DNA of 64,000 nucleotides from Beijerinckiaceae bacterium (GTDB lineage Bacteria > Pseudomonadota > Alphaproteobacteria > Rhizobiales > Beijerinckiaceae), in contig CANGBC010000009.1 in the NCBI GenBank assembly GCA_947452005.1, forward strand, positions 1 through 64,000. The letters are read 5' to 3'. The stretch's first letter is position 1, and each line of letters starts with the position of its first letter. This document shows positions 10,346-21,119 of the stretch, one piece after another. The translations under genes and the position numbers were made by a program. A model generated the notes under the pieces. It was not told where the DNA came from. It saw only the letters and a program-made list of their open reading frames with translations, and did no database searches.

Positions 10346-10993
10346 TTACGCCGCGCGGCGGGCCGCCTTTTCTTTCGGCAGGCGCCGCTTGATTGACGTC
10401 CACAACCGATGAATTTCATCTGCGGCTTCGCCATGGGGATTGAGCTCGCTCACGCCCCAGCCATTGCGCGCCGCTTCCTGAAAATCGACGCGCGCTGAAA
10501 TCAGGGGTGTCAGCAGACCGCCCATGGCCTCAAGTACCTTGGCGCCTTGCTTGACGCGCTCGCTCTGATTGGCGGGCGGGCATTGATTGAGCACGAAGCA
10601 GTAATCGCGGCGCAATTCACGTGCGGTCTTGCGGGTCGTTTCGCTGGCCCACAGATCAAAGGCATTGGGGCGGGCAGGGATGATCACGAGATCAGCGGCC
10701 CGCATGGCCGCTTCTGTTTCCTTGCTGGCAGTGCCGGGCGTATCCAGAACAACCAAAGTGATGCCCTGTTTTTCCAAAGCGCCCAAAACTTGCGTCAGCT
10801 TGGCGCCGGGTACAACTTCGACCGGAATGTCCTTCTCGCCCCGGATCTTGGACCAATTGACCAGCGTCTTCAGCGGGTCCATATCGATAATGAAGACGCG
10901 CTCGCCAGCCTCTTGCGCGGCAACGGCGAGGCAGGAAGCAAGCGTGCTTTTTCCTGAGCCGCCTTTTTGAGTGACGAGTGCAATCTTACGCAT
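10346..10993 (-). CDS. ParA family protein (orphan)
   Basis: MRKIALVTQKGGSGKSTLASCLAVAAQ...VLDTPGTASKETEAAMRAADLVIIPARPNAFDL; no ParB neighbour. Confidence 0.9.
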   Translation of the reverse strand: MRKIALVTQKGGSGKSTLASCLAVAAQEAGERVFIIDMDPLKTLVNWSKIRGEKDIPVEVVPGAKLTQVLGALEKQGITLVVLDTPGTASKETEAAMRAADLVIIPARPNAFDLWASETTRKTARELRRDYCFVLNQCPPANQSERVKQGAKVLEAMGGLLTPLISARVDFQEAARNGWGVSELNPHGEAADEIHRLWTSIKRRLPKEKAARRAA

Positions 10994-11198
10994 GATGTTC
11001 AATCCGTCATTTGGGAACGCGGGTCGGATAGAATGAAAATGAATCGCGCCGCGAATAGGCAAAGCTTAGAAAGAGCTTTTGCGTGAGCGCAATATGTTTT
11101 GCAGCGTGACGCAGCGTTATCGTACAAAAGACCTGTGGTTGGTGCGATGACGTACGGAACGAAATGATCAAGAGCGAAGGCTGCATGAGAGATTTGGT

Positions 11199-12512
11199 AT
11201 GAGCGATTTGTTCAAGACATCTGACGAGACATTGCGTGACGGCGCGCCGCGCCCGCTCGCTGATCGCATGCGTCCGCAATCACTGAGTGAAGTTGCGGGT
11301 CAAGAACATCTGGTCGGTTCCGATGGCATTCTCACGCGCCTCATTCGCTCCGGCTCTTTGGGTTCGCTGGTGTTCTGGGGGCCACCTGGCACGGGCAAGA
11401 CAACACTCGCGCGGTTGCTCGCGCACGAGACCGAACTCGAATTCGCGCAGATCTCGGCCATCTTCACCGGTGTGGCCGAGCTTAAAAAAGTTTTTGAAGC
11501 GGCGCGCGAGCGGCGTCGTGTCGGGCGTGGCACTTTGCTGTTTGTCGACGAGATCCATCGCTTCAATCGCGCGCAGCAGGATTCCTTTCTGCCCGTCATG
11601 GAAGACGGCACCGTCACGCTGATTGGGGCGACGACAGAAAACCCATCCTTCGAACTCAATGCGGCGCTCTTGTCGCGTGCGCGCGTCCTGACCTTTCGCG
11701 CGCTGGAGCCGACGGCACTCGAAAAAATGCTCGCCCGTGCCGAAGCTATCGAAGGGCGCACACTCCCGCTTGATGAGTCAGCGCGGGGCGCCTTGATCCG
11801 CATGGCGGATGGCGATGGCCGTGCCGTGCTGACCTTGGCAGAAGAAGTCTGGCGCTCGGCGGGCGAGGGCGAGATTTTTGACTCCGCGCAACTGGCCGAG
11901 ATCGTCCAGCGCCGCGCCCCCATCTATGACAAGGCGCAGGAGGGGCACTACAATCTCATCTCCGCTTTGCACAAAAGCGTGCGCGGCTCGGACCCTGATG
12001 CGGCGCTCTATTATCTGGCACGCATGTTTGATGCGGGTGAGGATCCGCTGTTTCTGGCGCGCCGCGTGGTGCGCATGGCGGTGGAAGATATTGGGTTGGC
12101 CGACCCGCAAGCCCTCGTCATCGCCAATGCAGCCAAGGAAGCCTATGACTTTCTGGGCTCCCCTGAGGGCGAGCTGGCGATTGCTCAAGCCGTGATCTAT
12201 GTCGCCACTGCCCCCAAGTCCAATGCTGCCTACACCGCCTACAAGGCCGCCCGCGCGCTCGCCCAGGCCCATGGCTCGCTGATGCCGCCCAAGGTCATCC
12301 TCAACGGCCATACCAAGCTCATGAAGCAGGAAGGCTATGGGGATGGCTATGCCTATGACCATGACGAGCCTGAGGGCTTCTCTGGCCAGAATTACTGGCC
12401 TGACGCTTTGGGGCGCCAATCGCTCTATGAGCCGGTCGAGCGTGGCTTCGAGCGCGATATCCGCAAGCGGCTAGACTACTGGGCCAAGCTGCGCCGCGAG
12501 CGGGGGCAATAG
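11199..12512 (+). CDS. rarA: replication-associated recombination protein A (RarA/MgsA) AAA ATPase
   Basis: LADRMRPQSLSEVAGQEHL, FWGPPGTGKTTLARLLA, GATTENPSFELNAALLSR. Confidence 0.95.
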   Translation: MSDLFKTSDETLRDGAPRPLADRMRPQSLSEVAGQEHLVGSDGILTRLIRSGSLGSLVFWGPPGTGKTTLARLLAHETELEFAQISAIFTGVAELKKVFEAARERRRVGRGTLLFVDEIHRFNRAQQDSFLPVMEDGTVTLIGATTENPSFELNAALLSRARVLTFRALEPTALEKMLARAEAIEGRTLPLDESARGALIRMADGDGRAVLTLAEEVWRSAGEGEIFDSAQLAEIVQRRAPIYDKAQEGHYNLISALHKSVRGSDPDAALYYLARMFDAGEDPLFLARRVVRMAVEDIGLADPQALVIANAAKEAYDFLGSPEGELAIAQAVIYVATAPKSNAAYTAYKAARALAQAHGSLMPPKVILNGHTKLMKQEGYGDGYAYDHDEPEGFSGQNYWPDALGRQSLYEPVERGFERDIRKRLDYWAKLRRERGQ

Positions 12513-12549
12513 AACTGGCTCCGGCCCGGGGGCTGGGCTATAAACGCCC

Positions 12550-12633
12550 CGTCATTGCGAGCGCAGCGAAGCAATCCAGAGGCCTCACGCAGGGCTTCTG
12601 GATTGCTTCGTCGCTTTGCTCCTCGCAATGACG
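12550..12633. repeat. CGTCATTGCGAG inverted-repeat pair
   Basis: CGTCATTGCGAGCGCAGCGAAGCAATCCAGAGGCCT...GGATTGCTTCGTCGCTTTGCTCCTCGCAATGACG. Confidence 0.9.
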
Positions 12634-12664
12634 GCTAGAAATCCAGACGAGCCCTTCACGTCCC

Positions 12665-13048
12665 ATGCAGTCCTTTCTCATTGTTTTTCTTGGCGCCGGC
12701 CTTGGTGGTGCTTTGCGCCATGGTGTGAACATGGTCGCCATGCGTGTGGCGGAAGAGGGCTTTCCCTGGGGTACGCTGGTGATCAATGCGGCGGGCTCAT
12801 TCACCATGGGTTTGCTGGCGGGCTTTTTTGCTTTCAAGGCAGGCGAGGGCGCGACACAAACTGTGCGGCTCTTTCTGATGACAGGCGTGCTGGGTGGTTT
12901 CACCACATTCTCAGCCTTCTCGCTTGAGACAATCCTTCTGTGGGAGCGCGGTGAAGCGGCTTCTGCGGTTCTCTATGTGGTTGCGAGCGTCGTGCTCGCT
13001 GTTGTTGGCCTCTTCCTGGGCCTGTCGGTCGTGAGGTCCTTTTCGTGA
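12665..13048 (+). CDS. crcB: fluoride efflux transporter CrcB
   Basis: FLGAGLGGALRHGVN, WGTLVINAAGSFTMGLL, GVLGGFTTFSAFSLE. Confidence 0.95.
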   Translation: MQSFLIVFLGAGLGGALRHGVNMVAMRVAEEGFPWGTLVINAAGSFTMGLLAGFFAFKAGEGATQTVRLFLMTGVLGGFTTFSAFSLETILLWERGEAASAVLYVVASVVLAVVGLFLGLSVVRSFS

Positions 13049-14133
13049 GTGATGAATCCAACAAGCAGGGCGGCGTGCAGACGCTCATCGTCACAGCCGA
13101 TGAAGATGGCATGCGGCTCGACCGCTGGTTCAAGCGCCGCGTCCCCGCACTCTCGCTGGGGCATCTCAACAAGATTTGCCGCACGGGGCAGGTACGCATC
13201 GATGGCGCGCGCGCCCAGACGTCGTCGCGTCTGGCTGAAGGCAATGCCGTGCGCGTGCCGCCGCTCAAGATTGAAGAAGCCGTCGCCAAACCCGCCGTCA
13301 AGCGCGCGGTTGTGTCTGATACCGATGCACGCAGCATTCGCCAGATGACGATTTTTGAAGACAAGCATGTCATCGTGCTCAACAAGCCCTATGGGCTGGC
13401 CGTGCAGGGTGGCTCGGGCACCAAGCATCATGTTGATGGCATGCTCATGTCGATGGCCGATGAAAAGGGTGATCGCCCGCTCTTGGTGCATCGCCTTGAT
13501 CGCGACACATCGGGCGTCTTGCTGATCGCGCGCACGCGCAAAATGGCGTCGGATCTGGGCGAACTTTTCCGCTCGCGCCAGACCAAGAAGATTTACTGGT
13601 CGGTGGTGGAAGGCGTGCCCAAGCCCAATCAGGGGCGCATCTCGCTCTTCCTCGCCAAGGGGGCTGGCATGGGCGATGATCGTCGCGGGCCCAAACAGCC
13701 CCGCGTGCGCCGTGACCCGGAAAAAATGCGCATTGCCAAACATGGCGAAGAAGATGCTCAGCATTCGGTGACCTTTTACGCCACGGTCGACAAAGTCTCG
13801 CCGCGTCTGGCTTGGTTGTCGATGAAGCCGATCACAGGTCGCACCCATCAATTGCGCGCCCATGCTGAAGCCATTGGTCATCCGATCATTGGCGATCCGA
13901 AATATGGCACGCGGCCTGAAAATGATCCGCGCCGCAGCGATCCATTGCGCGCCATTCCCTCGCAGGTCGAACAAAAGCTGCATCTGCTCGCGCGCCGTCT
14001 CATTCTGCCCCATCCCAAGGGCGGCACGATTGATGTGACCGCGCCATTGCCACCGCATATGCAGACAACCTTTGATCTGCTGGGCTTTGACATCAGCTCC
14101 TATGATCCGATCATGGATGCACCCGACGAATGA
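13045..14133 (+). CDS. RluA-family 23S rRNA pseudouridine synthase (RluC-like)
   Basis: S4 domain then HRLDRDTSGVLLIARTR; GTG start. Confidence 0.93.
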   Translation: MSDESNKQGGVQTLIVTADEDGMRLDRWFKRRVPALSLGHLNKICRTGQVRIDGARAQTSSRLAEGNAVRVPPLKIEEAVAKPAVKRAVVSDTDARSIRQMTIFEDKHVIVLNKPYGLAVQGGSGTKHHVDGMLMSMADEKGDRPLLVHRLDRDTSGVLLIARTRKMASDLGELFRSRQTKKIYWSVVEGVPKPNQGRISLFLAKGAGMGDDRRGPKQPRVRRDPEKMRIAKHGEEDAQHSVTFYATVDKVSPRLAWLSMKPITGRTHQLRAHAEAIGHPIIGDPKYGTRPENDPRRSDPLRAIPSQVEQKLHLLARRLILPHPKGGTIDVTAPLPPHMQTTFDLLGFDISSYDPIMDAPDE

Positions 14134-14792
14134 AACTCGTCATTTTCGACGTCGATGGCACGCTTGTCGACAGCCAGCACTTTATCGTCGAGGCGCAGAC
14201 GCGTGCCTTTGCGGCGCATGGCATGGTTGCGCCCACACGCGACAAAATGCTCTCGATTGTCGGCCTCTCTCTCGTGCAGGCTTTTATCGAGCTGACGGGT
14301 GATGAAGAGAAAGCCGTCACGCTGGCGCAAGCCTATCGGGATGCCTGGCAGGTGATGCGGCTTGATCCTGCTTATGCCGATTCCCTTTACACAGGTGCAC
14401 GTGAAGCCGTGGAACATCTGGCGCAGCGTGACGATGTGCTGCTGGGGGTTGCCACCGGCAAATCGGTCAAGGGCGTGCATCACATGTTTGATGAGCACGG
14501 CTGGCACACGCATTTTGTCACTGTGCAAACGTCTGACCATCATCCCTCCAAACCGCACCCCTCGATGATCCTGGCCGCGCTGAGCGAGACGGGCATCGCG
14601 CCGGCTGACACTGTGATGATCGGCGATACGGGCTTTGATATGGACATGGCGCGCGCGGCCGGTGTGCGCCGCATTGGTGTCACCTGGGGCTATCATGATG
14701 CTGAGCGCCTCACGGCGGGTGGGGCTGAGCATCTGGTGGCGGATTATCCTGAACTGATGGCTCTGCTGGCCTCTGGCCGCTGTTGGAATTAA
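14130..14792 (+). CDS. HAD-IA family hydrolase (phosphoglycolate phosphatase-like)
   Basis: MKLVIFDVDGTLVDSQHFIVEA; MIGDTGFDMDMARAAG. Confidence 0.92.
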   Translation: MKLVIFDVDGTLVDSQHFIVEAQTRAFAAHGMVAPTRDKMLSIVGLSLVQAFIELTGDEEKAVTLAQAYRDAWQVMRLDPAYADSLYTGAREAVEHLAQRDDVLLGVATGKSVKGVHHMFDEHGWHTHFVTVQTSDHHPSKPHPSMILAALSETGIAPADTVMIGDTGFDMDMARAAGVRRIGVTWGYHDAERLTAGGAEHLVADYPELMALLASGRCWN

Positions 14793-14796
14793 ACTC

Positions 14797-15594
14797 ATGA
14801 CCATGCGCGAAGACCTGTTCAAAGATCTGTTGCCTGTCCACGGCGAAGCCATCGACCCGGTGGAAATGGCGCGGCGCGATTTGAAGAAAGCTTTGCCCAA
14901 GCGGTTTTATACGCAAGCGCATTTTGATCTGCGCGATGGCGCGCATGTGCTCTTGCTCGATGGTCGTCCGGCCCGCACACCCGGACGCAAACCCATTGCC
15001 TTGCCCACCGCCGCAACCGCGCAATTGGTGGCCGATGAATGGCAGGCGCAGGTCGACATCATTGACCCCGCCACTATGCCCATCACCCGCATTGTTAATT
15101 CGGCGCTTGATGGCGTGTCGCAAGAGATGGATGGCGTGCGTGCGGAAATCACACGCTACGCAGGCTCGGATCTCGTTTGCTATCGCTCGTCAGAACCTGA
15201 CAGTCTGGTCGAAGCGCAGGCGCTTCATTGGGACCCGCTGCTGGCTTTCGCGCGCGAGACGCTCGGCGCGCATTTGTTTCTGGCGCAGGGCATTACATTC
15301 GCGCAGCAATCTGATGAGGCCTTGGCTGCTGTGCGCCGTGCCGTGGATGCGATTGATGGCGCGCTGCCGCTCGCCTGTGTGCATGTCATGACAACGCTGA
15401 GTGGCTCGGCCCTCATTGCCTTGGGCTTGGTGCACAAGCATTTCGATCTGCAAGCTGCATGGGCAGCTGCGCATGTCGATGAAGATTATCAGATGCGCAT
15501 CTGGGGTGCCGATACGGAAGCGCTTGCGCGACGTGACAAGCGCTGCACCGAGATGAAAGCCGCGCATGATCTTTTTCTGAGTGCAAAAAGCTGA
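14797..15594 (+). CDS. ATP12 family F1-ATPase assembly chaperone
   Basis: KRFYTQAHFDLRDGAHVLLLDGRPARTPGRKPIALPT...VADEWQAQ...ITRIVNSALD. Confidence 0.92.
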   Translation: MTMREDLFKDLLPVHGEAIDPVEMARRDLKKALPKRFYTQAHFDLRDGAHVLLLDGRPARTPGRKPIALPTAATAQLVADEWQAQVDIIDPATMPITRIVNSALDGVSQEMDGVRAEITRYAGSDLVCYRSSEPDSLVEAQALHWDPLLAFARETLGAHLFLAQGITFAQQSDEALAAVRRAVDAIDGALPLACVHVMTTLSGSALIALGLVHKHFDLQAAWAAAHVDEDYQMRIWGADTEALARRDKRCTEMKAAHDLFLSAKS

Positions 15595-15739
15595 CGCAAG
15601 GGGCGCAGATCTGACCTTTAGGCACGCAAACTATTTGTGATTTACGCAACCTCTGCGCGTAAAAATTTATCTTTGCGCAATTTTTAGGCCCAATAATCCT
15701 GAGCATTGATTTTTTCTTTTTTCAGCTCTCGGATTTCCC

Positions 15740-17554
15740 ATGCGCTCGATTTCCATCACGAAGAAGATGACATTTGCGGCGCTGGCCGTGCTCTTCCTGG
15801 TTATTACATCATCAGGTGCCGGCATGTGGGTTGCGCTGAAATTGTCAGGCGGGCTCGATCGCGCCATGAGTTCGGCGCGCGTGCTGCGCACCCATATGGG
15901 CGCGGACATGATGCACGACGCCTTGCGTGCCGATGTCTATGCCGCATTGCTGGCGCATGATCCTGACATGGGCGTCTTGCTCGCTGATGTCGAAAAAGAT
16001 TTTGCCGAACATCGTGCTGAGTTTGAAAAGCAGATTGCCGACAATGAAAATGCCGATGTCTCCGAAGAGACGCGCCTGTTGTTTTCCAAGGTTCGGATTC
16101 CGCTGAAAGAATATATTCGTGGCGCGGGTGAGATTATCAAGCTGGCCGGCACGGACCGCGAAGCCGCCAAGGACAAGATGGGCCGGTTTGTTGAACTCTT
16201 CAAAGAACTCGAAGAGGCGATGGAGAAAGTTTCCGAGTCGGTCTCAAAGGTTGATCAGGATGAAGCCGACGTTGCCAAAGGGAATGCTACCCTGGCGCGC
16301 TATCTGATGGGCGTGCTGACCATTCTGGGGATCGCATTCGCGGGCGCTTTGATTGCCTTCGCTCAGACCACCATTGTGTCGCCGCTCACCTTGATCACCC
16401 GCGCGCTGGATCGTCTGGCCAGTGGTGATCTCTCCACTCAGGTGCCGGTCGTCAAAAGTGAAGATGAGATCGGCCGCATGACGCGCGCCTTGTCCGTCTT
16501 CAAGGACGAAATGCTGGGCCGCCAGTCTGAAGTTGAAGCGCGCAAGGCGCGTGATCAGGCCGATGCCGAGCGCGCCCGCCATGAAGCCGTGCAGCGCGCG
16601 CAGGAAGAGCAGCGCCGCGATGTGGTGGCGGCATTGGGCGATGGTCTGTCGCAGCTTGCTGCCGGCAATCTGTCCGCGCGCATCAAGGATCATTTCCCCG
16701 ATGAATATCGCAAGCTGAAGGATGATTTCAACGCGGCCATCGCCAGCCTCGAAGAAGTGGTACGCGTGATTGCGCGTGCCGCTGAGGCCACACGCAATGG
16801 CACGGGCGAAATTTCGTCCTCGACCGATGAGCTGGCGCAGCGCACTGGCTCGCAGGCTGCAAGCCTCGAAGAGATGGTGGCCGCGTTGCAGGACATGACT
16901 GGCATGTTCCAGCGTTCCGCCTCGGGCGCCTCGCATGCACGCCAATCTGTCACCAGCGTGCGCGCGGAAGCCGAAAGCAGCGGCGATGTCGTCAAGCGCG
17001 CGGTCGAAGCCATGGGCGCGATCCACAATTCTGCGGTGGAAGTTTCCAAGATTATTGGTGTGATCGACGAGATCGCCTTTCAGACGTCTCTGCTCGCCCT
17101 CAATGCAGGCGTGGAAGCGGCGCGTGCGGGCGATGCAGGCCGCGGCTTTGCCGTGGTCGCGCAAGAAGTGCGCGCGCTCGCCAGCCGCTCTGCGGAATCG
17201 GCCAAAGAGATCAAGGGACTCATTTCCGCATCTACCACGCAGGTGGATCTGGGCGTGATGCTGGTCGGTGAGACAGGTGAAGCCTTGTCACGCATGGCAG
17301 GCAAGGTCGGTGAGATCGATGTGCTGGTGTCGGATATGGCCTCATCCGCACTGGAGCAATCGCATCGTCTGGCGGAGATCAATTCCTCCGCCAACCAGAT
17401 CGACCACGCCACGCGCCAGAATGCGGCGATGGTGGAAGAAATGACGGAAGTCGGCCGCAGCCTCGCCGTCGAAGCACGCGAGCTCGCCGAATTGGTCGGA
17501 CGCTTCCAGGTGGCAGATGAGCGCGCGCAACAGGATTGGCGCATGGCGGGGTAG
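15740..17554 (+). CDS. methyl-accepting chemotaxis protein (HAMP + MCP signalling domain)
   Basis: N-terminal [54 protein letters not shown]. Confidence 0.95.
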   Translation: MRSISITKKMTFAALAVLFLVITSSGAGMWVALKLSGGLDRAMSSARVLRTHMGADMMHDALRADVYAALLAHDPDMGVLLADVEKDFAEHRAEFEKQIADNENADVSEETRLLFSKVRIPLKEYIRGAGEIIKLAGTDREAAKDKMGRFVELFKELEEAMEKVSESVSKVDQDEADVAKGNATLARYLMGVLTILGIAFAGALIAFAQTTIVSPLTLITRALDRLASGDLSTQVPVVKSEDEIGRMTRALSVFKDEMLGRQSEVEARKARDQADAERARHEAVQRAQEEQRRDVVAALGDGLSQLAAGNLSARIKDHFPDEYRKLKDDFNAAIASLEEVVRVIARAAEATRNGTGEISSSTDELAQRTGSQAASLEEMVAALQDMTGMFQRSASGASHARQSVTSVRAEAESSGDVVKRAVEAMGAIHNSAVEVSKIIGVIDEIAFQTSLLALNAGVEAARAGDAGRGFAVVAQEVRALASRSAESAKEIKGLISASTTQVDLGVMLVGETGEALSRMAGKVGEIDVLVSDMASSALEQSHRLAEINSSANQIDHATRQNAAMVEEMTEVGRSLAVEARELAELVGRFQVADERAQQDWRMAG

Positions 17555-17572
17555 GGGGCGAGCCACTCCCGC

Positions 17573-17657
17573 CGTCATTGCGAGCGAAGCGAAGCAATCC
17601 AGAGGCCTCACGTGCGGCTTCTGGATTGCCGCGTCGCCTTCGGCTCCTCGCCATGAC
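17573..17657. repeat. CGTCATTGCGAG inverted-repeat pair
   Basis: CGTCATTGCGAGCGAAGCGAAGCAATCCAGAGGCCT...TTCTGGATTGCCGCGTCGCCTTCGGCTCCTCGCCATGACG. Confidence 0.9.
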
Positions 17658-17777
17658 GGGCGAGCGGTTGCGGCGCTCAGCCCCCAACCCCCTCCATCCG
17701 TCGAATATCTGCCCTGCAATGCAGCATGCTAGACCTTGGGTTCAATCTCCCGGATTCCCTGATCCTGAAGGCCTCCC

Positions 17778-19313
17778 ATGAAGCATGTCCTTGAAAGTCT
17801 TGAGAAACGCCGTGCAGAGGCGGCGCTGGGCGGTGGTCAGGCCCGTATTGATGCCCAGCATAAAAAGGGCAAGCTGACGGCGCGCGAGCGCATTGAGCTG
17901 ATGCTCGATCATGGGTCTTTCGAGGAATATGACACATTCGTGCAGCACCGCTGCACGGACTTTGGCATGGATCAGGGCGCTAAAATCCCGGGCGATGGCG
18001 TTGTCACCGGCTGGGGCACGGTCAATGGCCGCATGGTCTATGTCTTTGCCAAAGACTTCACCGTCTTCGGCGGCTCGCTGTCGGAAACGCATGCGGCGAA
18101 AATCACCAAGCTGCAGGATATGGCGCTGAAGAACGGCGCGCCGATCATCGGTCTGTTTGATGCGGGCGGGGCGCGCATTCAGGAAGGTGTCGCGGCTCTG
18201 GGTGGCTATGGCGAAGTGTTCCAGCGCAATGTGATTGCCTCTGGCGTCATTCCGCAGATATCGATGATCATGGGCCCTTGCGCGGGCGGCGACGTCTATT
18301 CGCCGGCCATGACCGACTTCATCTTCATGGTGAAGGACACGAGCTATATGTTCGTCACCGGTCCTGATGTGGTGAAAACCGTCACCAATGAAAATGTCAC
18401 GGCCGAAGAGCTGGGCGGTGCCTCTGTGCATGCGACCAAAAGCTCGATTGCTGATCGCGCTTATGAGAATGATGTCGAAGCCTTGTTGCAGCTGCGCCGT
18501 CTGATCGATTTCCTGCCGTCGTCCAATCGCGATGATGTGCCTGAATGGCCCTCATTTGATGACAGCGAGCGCATGGACATGTCGCTCGACACGCTTGTGC
18601 CGGATAATCCCAACAAACCCTATGACATGAAGGAACTGATTTTGAAGATCGTCGATGAAGGCGATTTCTTCGAAATTCAGGAAGCGCATGCCAAAAATAT
18701 CATCACGGGCTTTGCGCGCATTGATGGCCGCTCGGTCGGCCTCATCGCCAATCAGCCGATGGTGCTGGCCGGCGTGCTCGACTCTGACGCCTCACGCAAA
18801 GCGGCGCGTTTCGTGCGCTTCTGCGATGCGTTTAACATTCCGCTGATCACTTTCGTCGATGTGCCGGGCTTCTTGCCGGGCACGGCGCAGGAATATGGTG
18901 GCCTCATCAAGCACGGCGCGAAATTGCTTTACGCCTATGCGGAAGCGACGGTGCCAAAAATCACCATCATCACGCGCAAGGCCTTTGGTGGCGCTTATGT
19001 GGTGATGGCGTCCAAGCATTTGCGCGGTGACGTCAATTATGCTTGGCCGTCCGCGCAGATTGCGGTGATGGGCGCCAAGGGCGCGGTGGAGATTATCTTC
19101 CGTCAGGATATTGGCGACGCGGAGAAGATTGCCGAGCGCACCAAGGAATATGAGGATCGTTTCCTCTCGCCCTTCGTGGCGGCCGAGCGTGGCTATATTG
19201 ATGAAGTCATCATGCCCCACGGCACCCGCCGCCGCATTGCGCGCGCACTCGCAGCACTGCGCCACAAGGTGCTGGAGAACCCGTGGAAGAAACACGATAA
19301 TATTCCGCTGTAA
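17778..19313 (+). CDS. pccB: acyl-CoA (propionyl-CoA) carboxylase beta chain
   Basis: [72 protein letters not shown]. Confidence 0.93.
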   Translation: MKHVLESLEKRRAEAALGGGQARIDAQHKKGKLTARERIELMLDHGSFEEYDTFVQHRCTDFGMDQGAKIPGDGVVTGWGTVNGRMVYVFAKDFTVFGGSLSETHAAKITKLQDMALKNGAPIIGLFDAGGARIQEGVAALGGYGEVFQRNVIASGVIPQISMIMGPCAGGDVYSPAMTDFIFMVKDTSYMFVTGPDVVKTVTNENVTAEELGGASVHATKSSIADRAYENDVEALLQLRRLIDFLPSSNRDDVPEWPSFDDSERMDMSLDTLVPDNPNKPYDMKELILKIVDEGDFFEIQEAHAKNIITGFARIDGRSVGLIANQPMVLAGVLDSDASRKAARFVRFCDAFNIPLITFVDVPGFLPGTAQEYGGLIKHGAKLLYAYAEATVPKITIITRKAFGGAYVVMASKHLRGDVNYAWPSAQIAVMGAKGAVEIIFRQDIGDAEKIAERTKEYEDRFLSPFVAAERGYIDEVIMPHGTRRRIARALAALRHKVLENPWKKHDNIPL

Positions 19314-19322
19314 CAGCTGCCT

Positions 19323-19430
19323 CGTCATTGCGAGGAGGCAGAAGGCCGACGCGGCAATCCACGGCGTCGCTTTTATCGCCTAAGCGTTACGCCATGGATT
19401 GCTTCGTCGCTGACGCTCCTCGCGATGACG
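19323..19430. repeat. CGTCATTGCGAG inverted-repeat pair
   Basis: CGTCATTGCGAGGAGGCAGAAGGCCGACGCGGCAATCCA...TGGATTGCTTCGTCGCTGACGCTCCTCGCGATGACG, 10 bp after pccB stop. Confidence 0.88.
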
Positions 19431-19447
19431 AGGGTGCGCTGGTGCGC

Positions 19448-20383
19448 CTAAATCTCCGGCAGTTTCGCCAAGATCACTTCGCGTCTGTCTTGCAGGTTGG
19501 CTGGCAGTTTCACCGCTTCGCCCAGTCGCTCGACATTTTCATCCACCGTGAATCCCGGCGCGTCGGTGGCGATTTCAAACAGCACGCCAGAGGGCTCGCG
19601 GAAATAAACCGAGCGGAAATAGCTGCGGTCGAGCACGGGCGTCGTTTCTAAACCAAGCTTGCGCAGCTCGGCCACCATCTCGGCCTGATCCGCATCGGAT
19701 GTCGCGCGGAAGGCGATGTGATGCACGCTGCCTGTGCCGCGTTTGGCAAGCGGCGCATCGGCCGCGCGCAAGAGATCAATCTGCGCGCCTTGGGCTTTTG
19801 CGCCGCTGTGGAAACGCAGGCGCTCGAGGCCCGGCAGTTCCGCACGCGCCATTTCATGCCAGCCAAACACATCCATCAGCACGCGCGCAGTGGCTTCCAT
19901 ATCGCTGACCAGAAGGGTTGCAGCATAGAGGCCCGTGATCGCATGATCGGGCGAGATTTCGTCAAGATGAGGATGGGTGAGATCGAGCAGATCCTGTTCG
20001 ACCAGTTCCAGCGCCAGACCATCAGGATCATGCAGAGCGATGACGGCGGCGCGGCCATCCAAACCTTGCGCGCAAGCCACGCCTTCATCCGCCAGTCGCT
20101 CGGCCCAGAAAGGCGCTGATCCCGGCGGGATGGAAAAGGCCACGGCCACCGCTTCACCCACACCCGGTTTGGCCGCGCGCGTATCTTCCCACGACAAGAA
20201 GGTGATCAATGTGCCCGGCTGTCCGGTCGTGTCGCCATAATAGAGATGCCAGCTGGCGGCATCATCGAAATTGACGGTTTTCTTGACGAGCCGTAGGCCC
20301 AGCACGCGCGTGTAAAAATCATGCGTGCGGCTGATATTGCCCGAGAGCGCGGTGATGTGGTGGAGGCCGATGGAGTGAGTCAT
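19448..20383 (-). CDS. ring-cleaving dioxygenase / VOC (glyoxalase) family protein
   Basis: IGLHHITALSGNISRTHDFYTRVLGLRLVKKTVNFDD...HIAFRATSDADQAEM...SYFRSVYFREPSGVLFEIATD. Confidence 0.9.
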   Translation of the reverse strand: MTHSIGLHHITALSGNISRTHDFYTRVLGLRLVKKTVNFDDAASWHLYYGDTTGQPGTLITFLSWEDTRAAKPGVGEAVAVAFSIPPGSAPFWAERLADEGVACAQGLDGRAAVIALHDPDGLALELVEQDLLDLTHPHLDEISPDHAITGLYAATLLVSDMEATARVLMDVFGWHEMARAELPGLERLRFHSGAKAQGAQIDLLRAADAPLAKRGTGSVHHIAFRATSDADQAEMVAELRKLGLETTPVLDRSYFRSVYFREPSGVLFEIATDAPGFTVDENVERLGEAVKLPANLQDRREVILAKLPEI

Positions 20384-20524
20384 GGGGGGACACATGGCGC
20401 GGGATTCACGAGCCGTCAACCACGCCGATTCCGCTCCCCTTAACCCTGACTCGCGAGCGCTCCGCCAGATTCACACAAGTGAAAGGAGGCAAGCTCAGTC
20501 TGATGCCATGTTTTGCGTAACTGA

Positions 20525-20980
20525 GTGAGGCTTTGCGTGTTGAGCCGATTTGAACTGGGAGAGGGGGAAACCCCGCGTGCCTCCATTGCCGCTTTGGCGG
20601 CTCGTCCCGTCCTCACCGACGAGGATGTCGTGCATCTGCGCCGCCGCGTGCTGCGCTTTGGCTGCGTCACCCGCGCCGAGGCGGAAGCCCTGTTCGAGAT
20701 TGACGCTGCCCCCAGCGCCAAGCCCGAGAGCTGGACGGCGCTGTTCGTGGAGGCTCTGACCGACCATATCGTCTGGCAATCGCGCCCCACAGGCGTGGTG
20801 AGCCCCGAACAGGCCAATTGGCTGCTGGCCCGGGCCGACCAGGCCCAGACCCTGACCCGTCTGGCGCTTTTGGTGAATATCCTGGGTGAGGCCCAGACGG
20901 TGCCCAAGTCCTTTCTGGAGAATGTCAAAACCCGGGCGGCGAGCTGGCCGGGCCTCGAAAAGCTCCTTTCAGCGGCCTGA
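20525..20980 (+). CDS. conserved hypothetical helical protein between pccB and pccA
   Basis: 151 aa, GTG or downstream start; RPVLTDEDVVHLRRRVLRFGCVTRAEAEALFEID... Confidence 0.7.
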   Translation: MRLCVLSRFELGEGETPRASIAALAARPVLTDEDVVHLRRRVLRFGCVTRAEAEALFEIDAAPSAKPESWTALFVEALTDHIVWQSRPTGVVSPEQANWLLARADQAQTLTRLALLVNILGEAQTVPKSFLENVKTRAASWPGLEKLLSAA

Positions 20981-21119
20981 AAACAGGGTGGAATAAGCCG
21001 CTGTTGCGCTCCGGCTTCCCCCTTAGGCGAATGGACCAGATTGCTGCGCCGCCATAAACATGGACCCGATCAGAATTTCCTGCCCGGGGCTATGAGCGCC
21101 GGGACATGTCGGGGCGCAA

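Noticed and set aside
12513-12664. Fluoride riboswitch upstream of crcB
   Set aside because: No fluoride-riboswitch core seen; the interval is mostly a CGTCATTGCGAG repeat pair.
17342-17781. Small ORFs around the repeat downstream of the MCP gene
   Set aside because: Repeat-derived peptides (LRAKRSNPEAS, DCFASLAMT), not genes.
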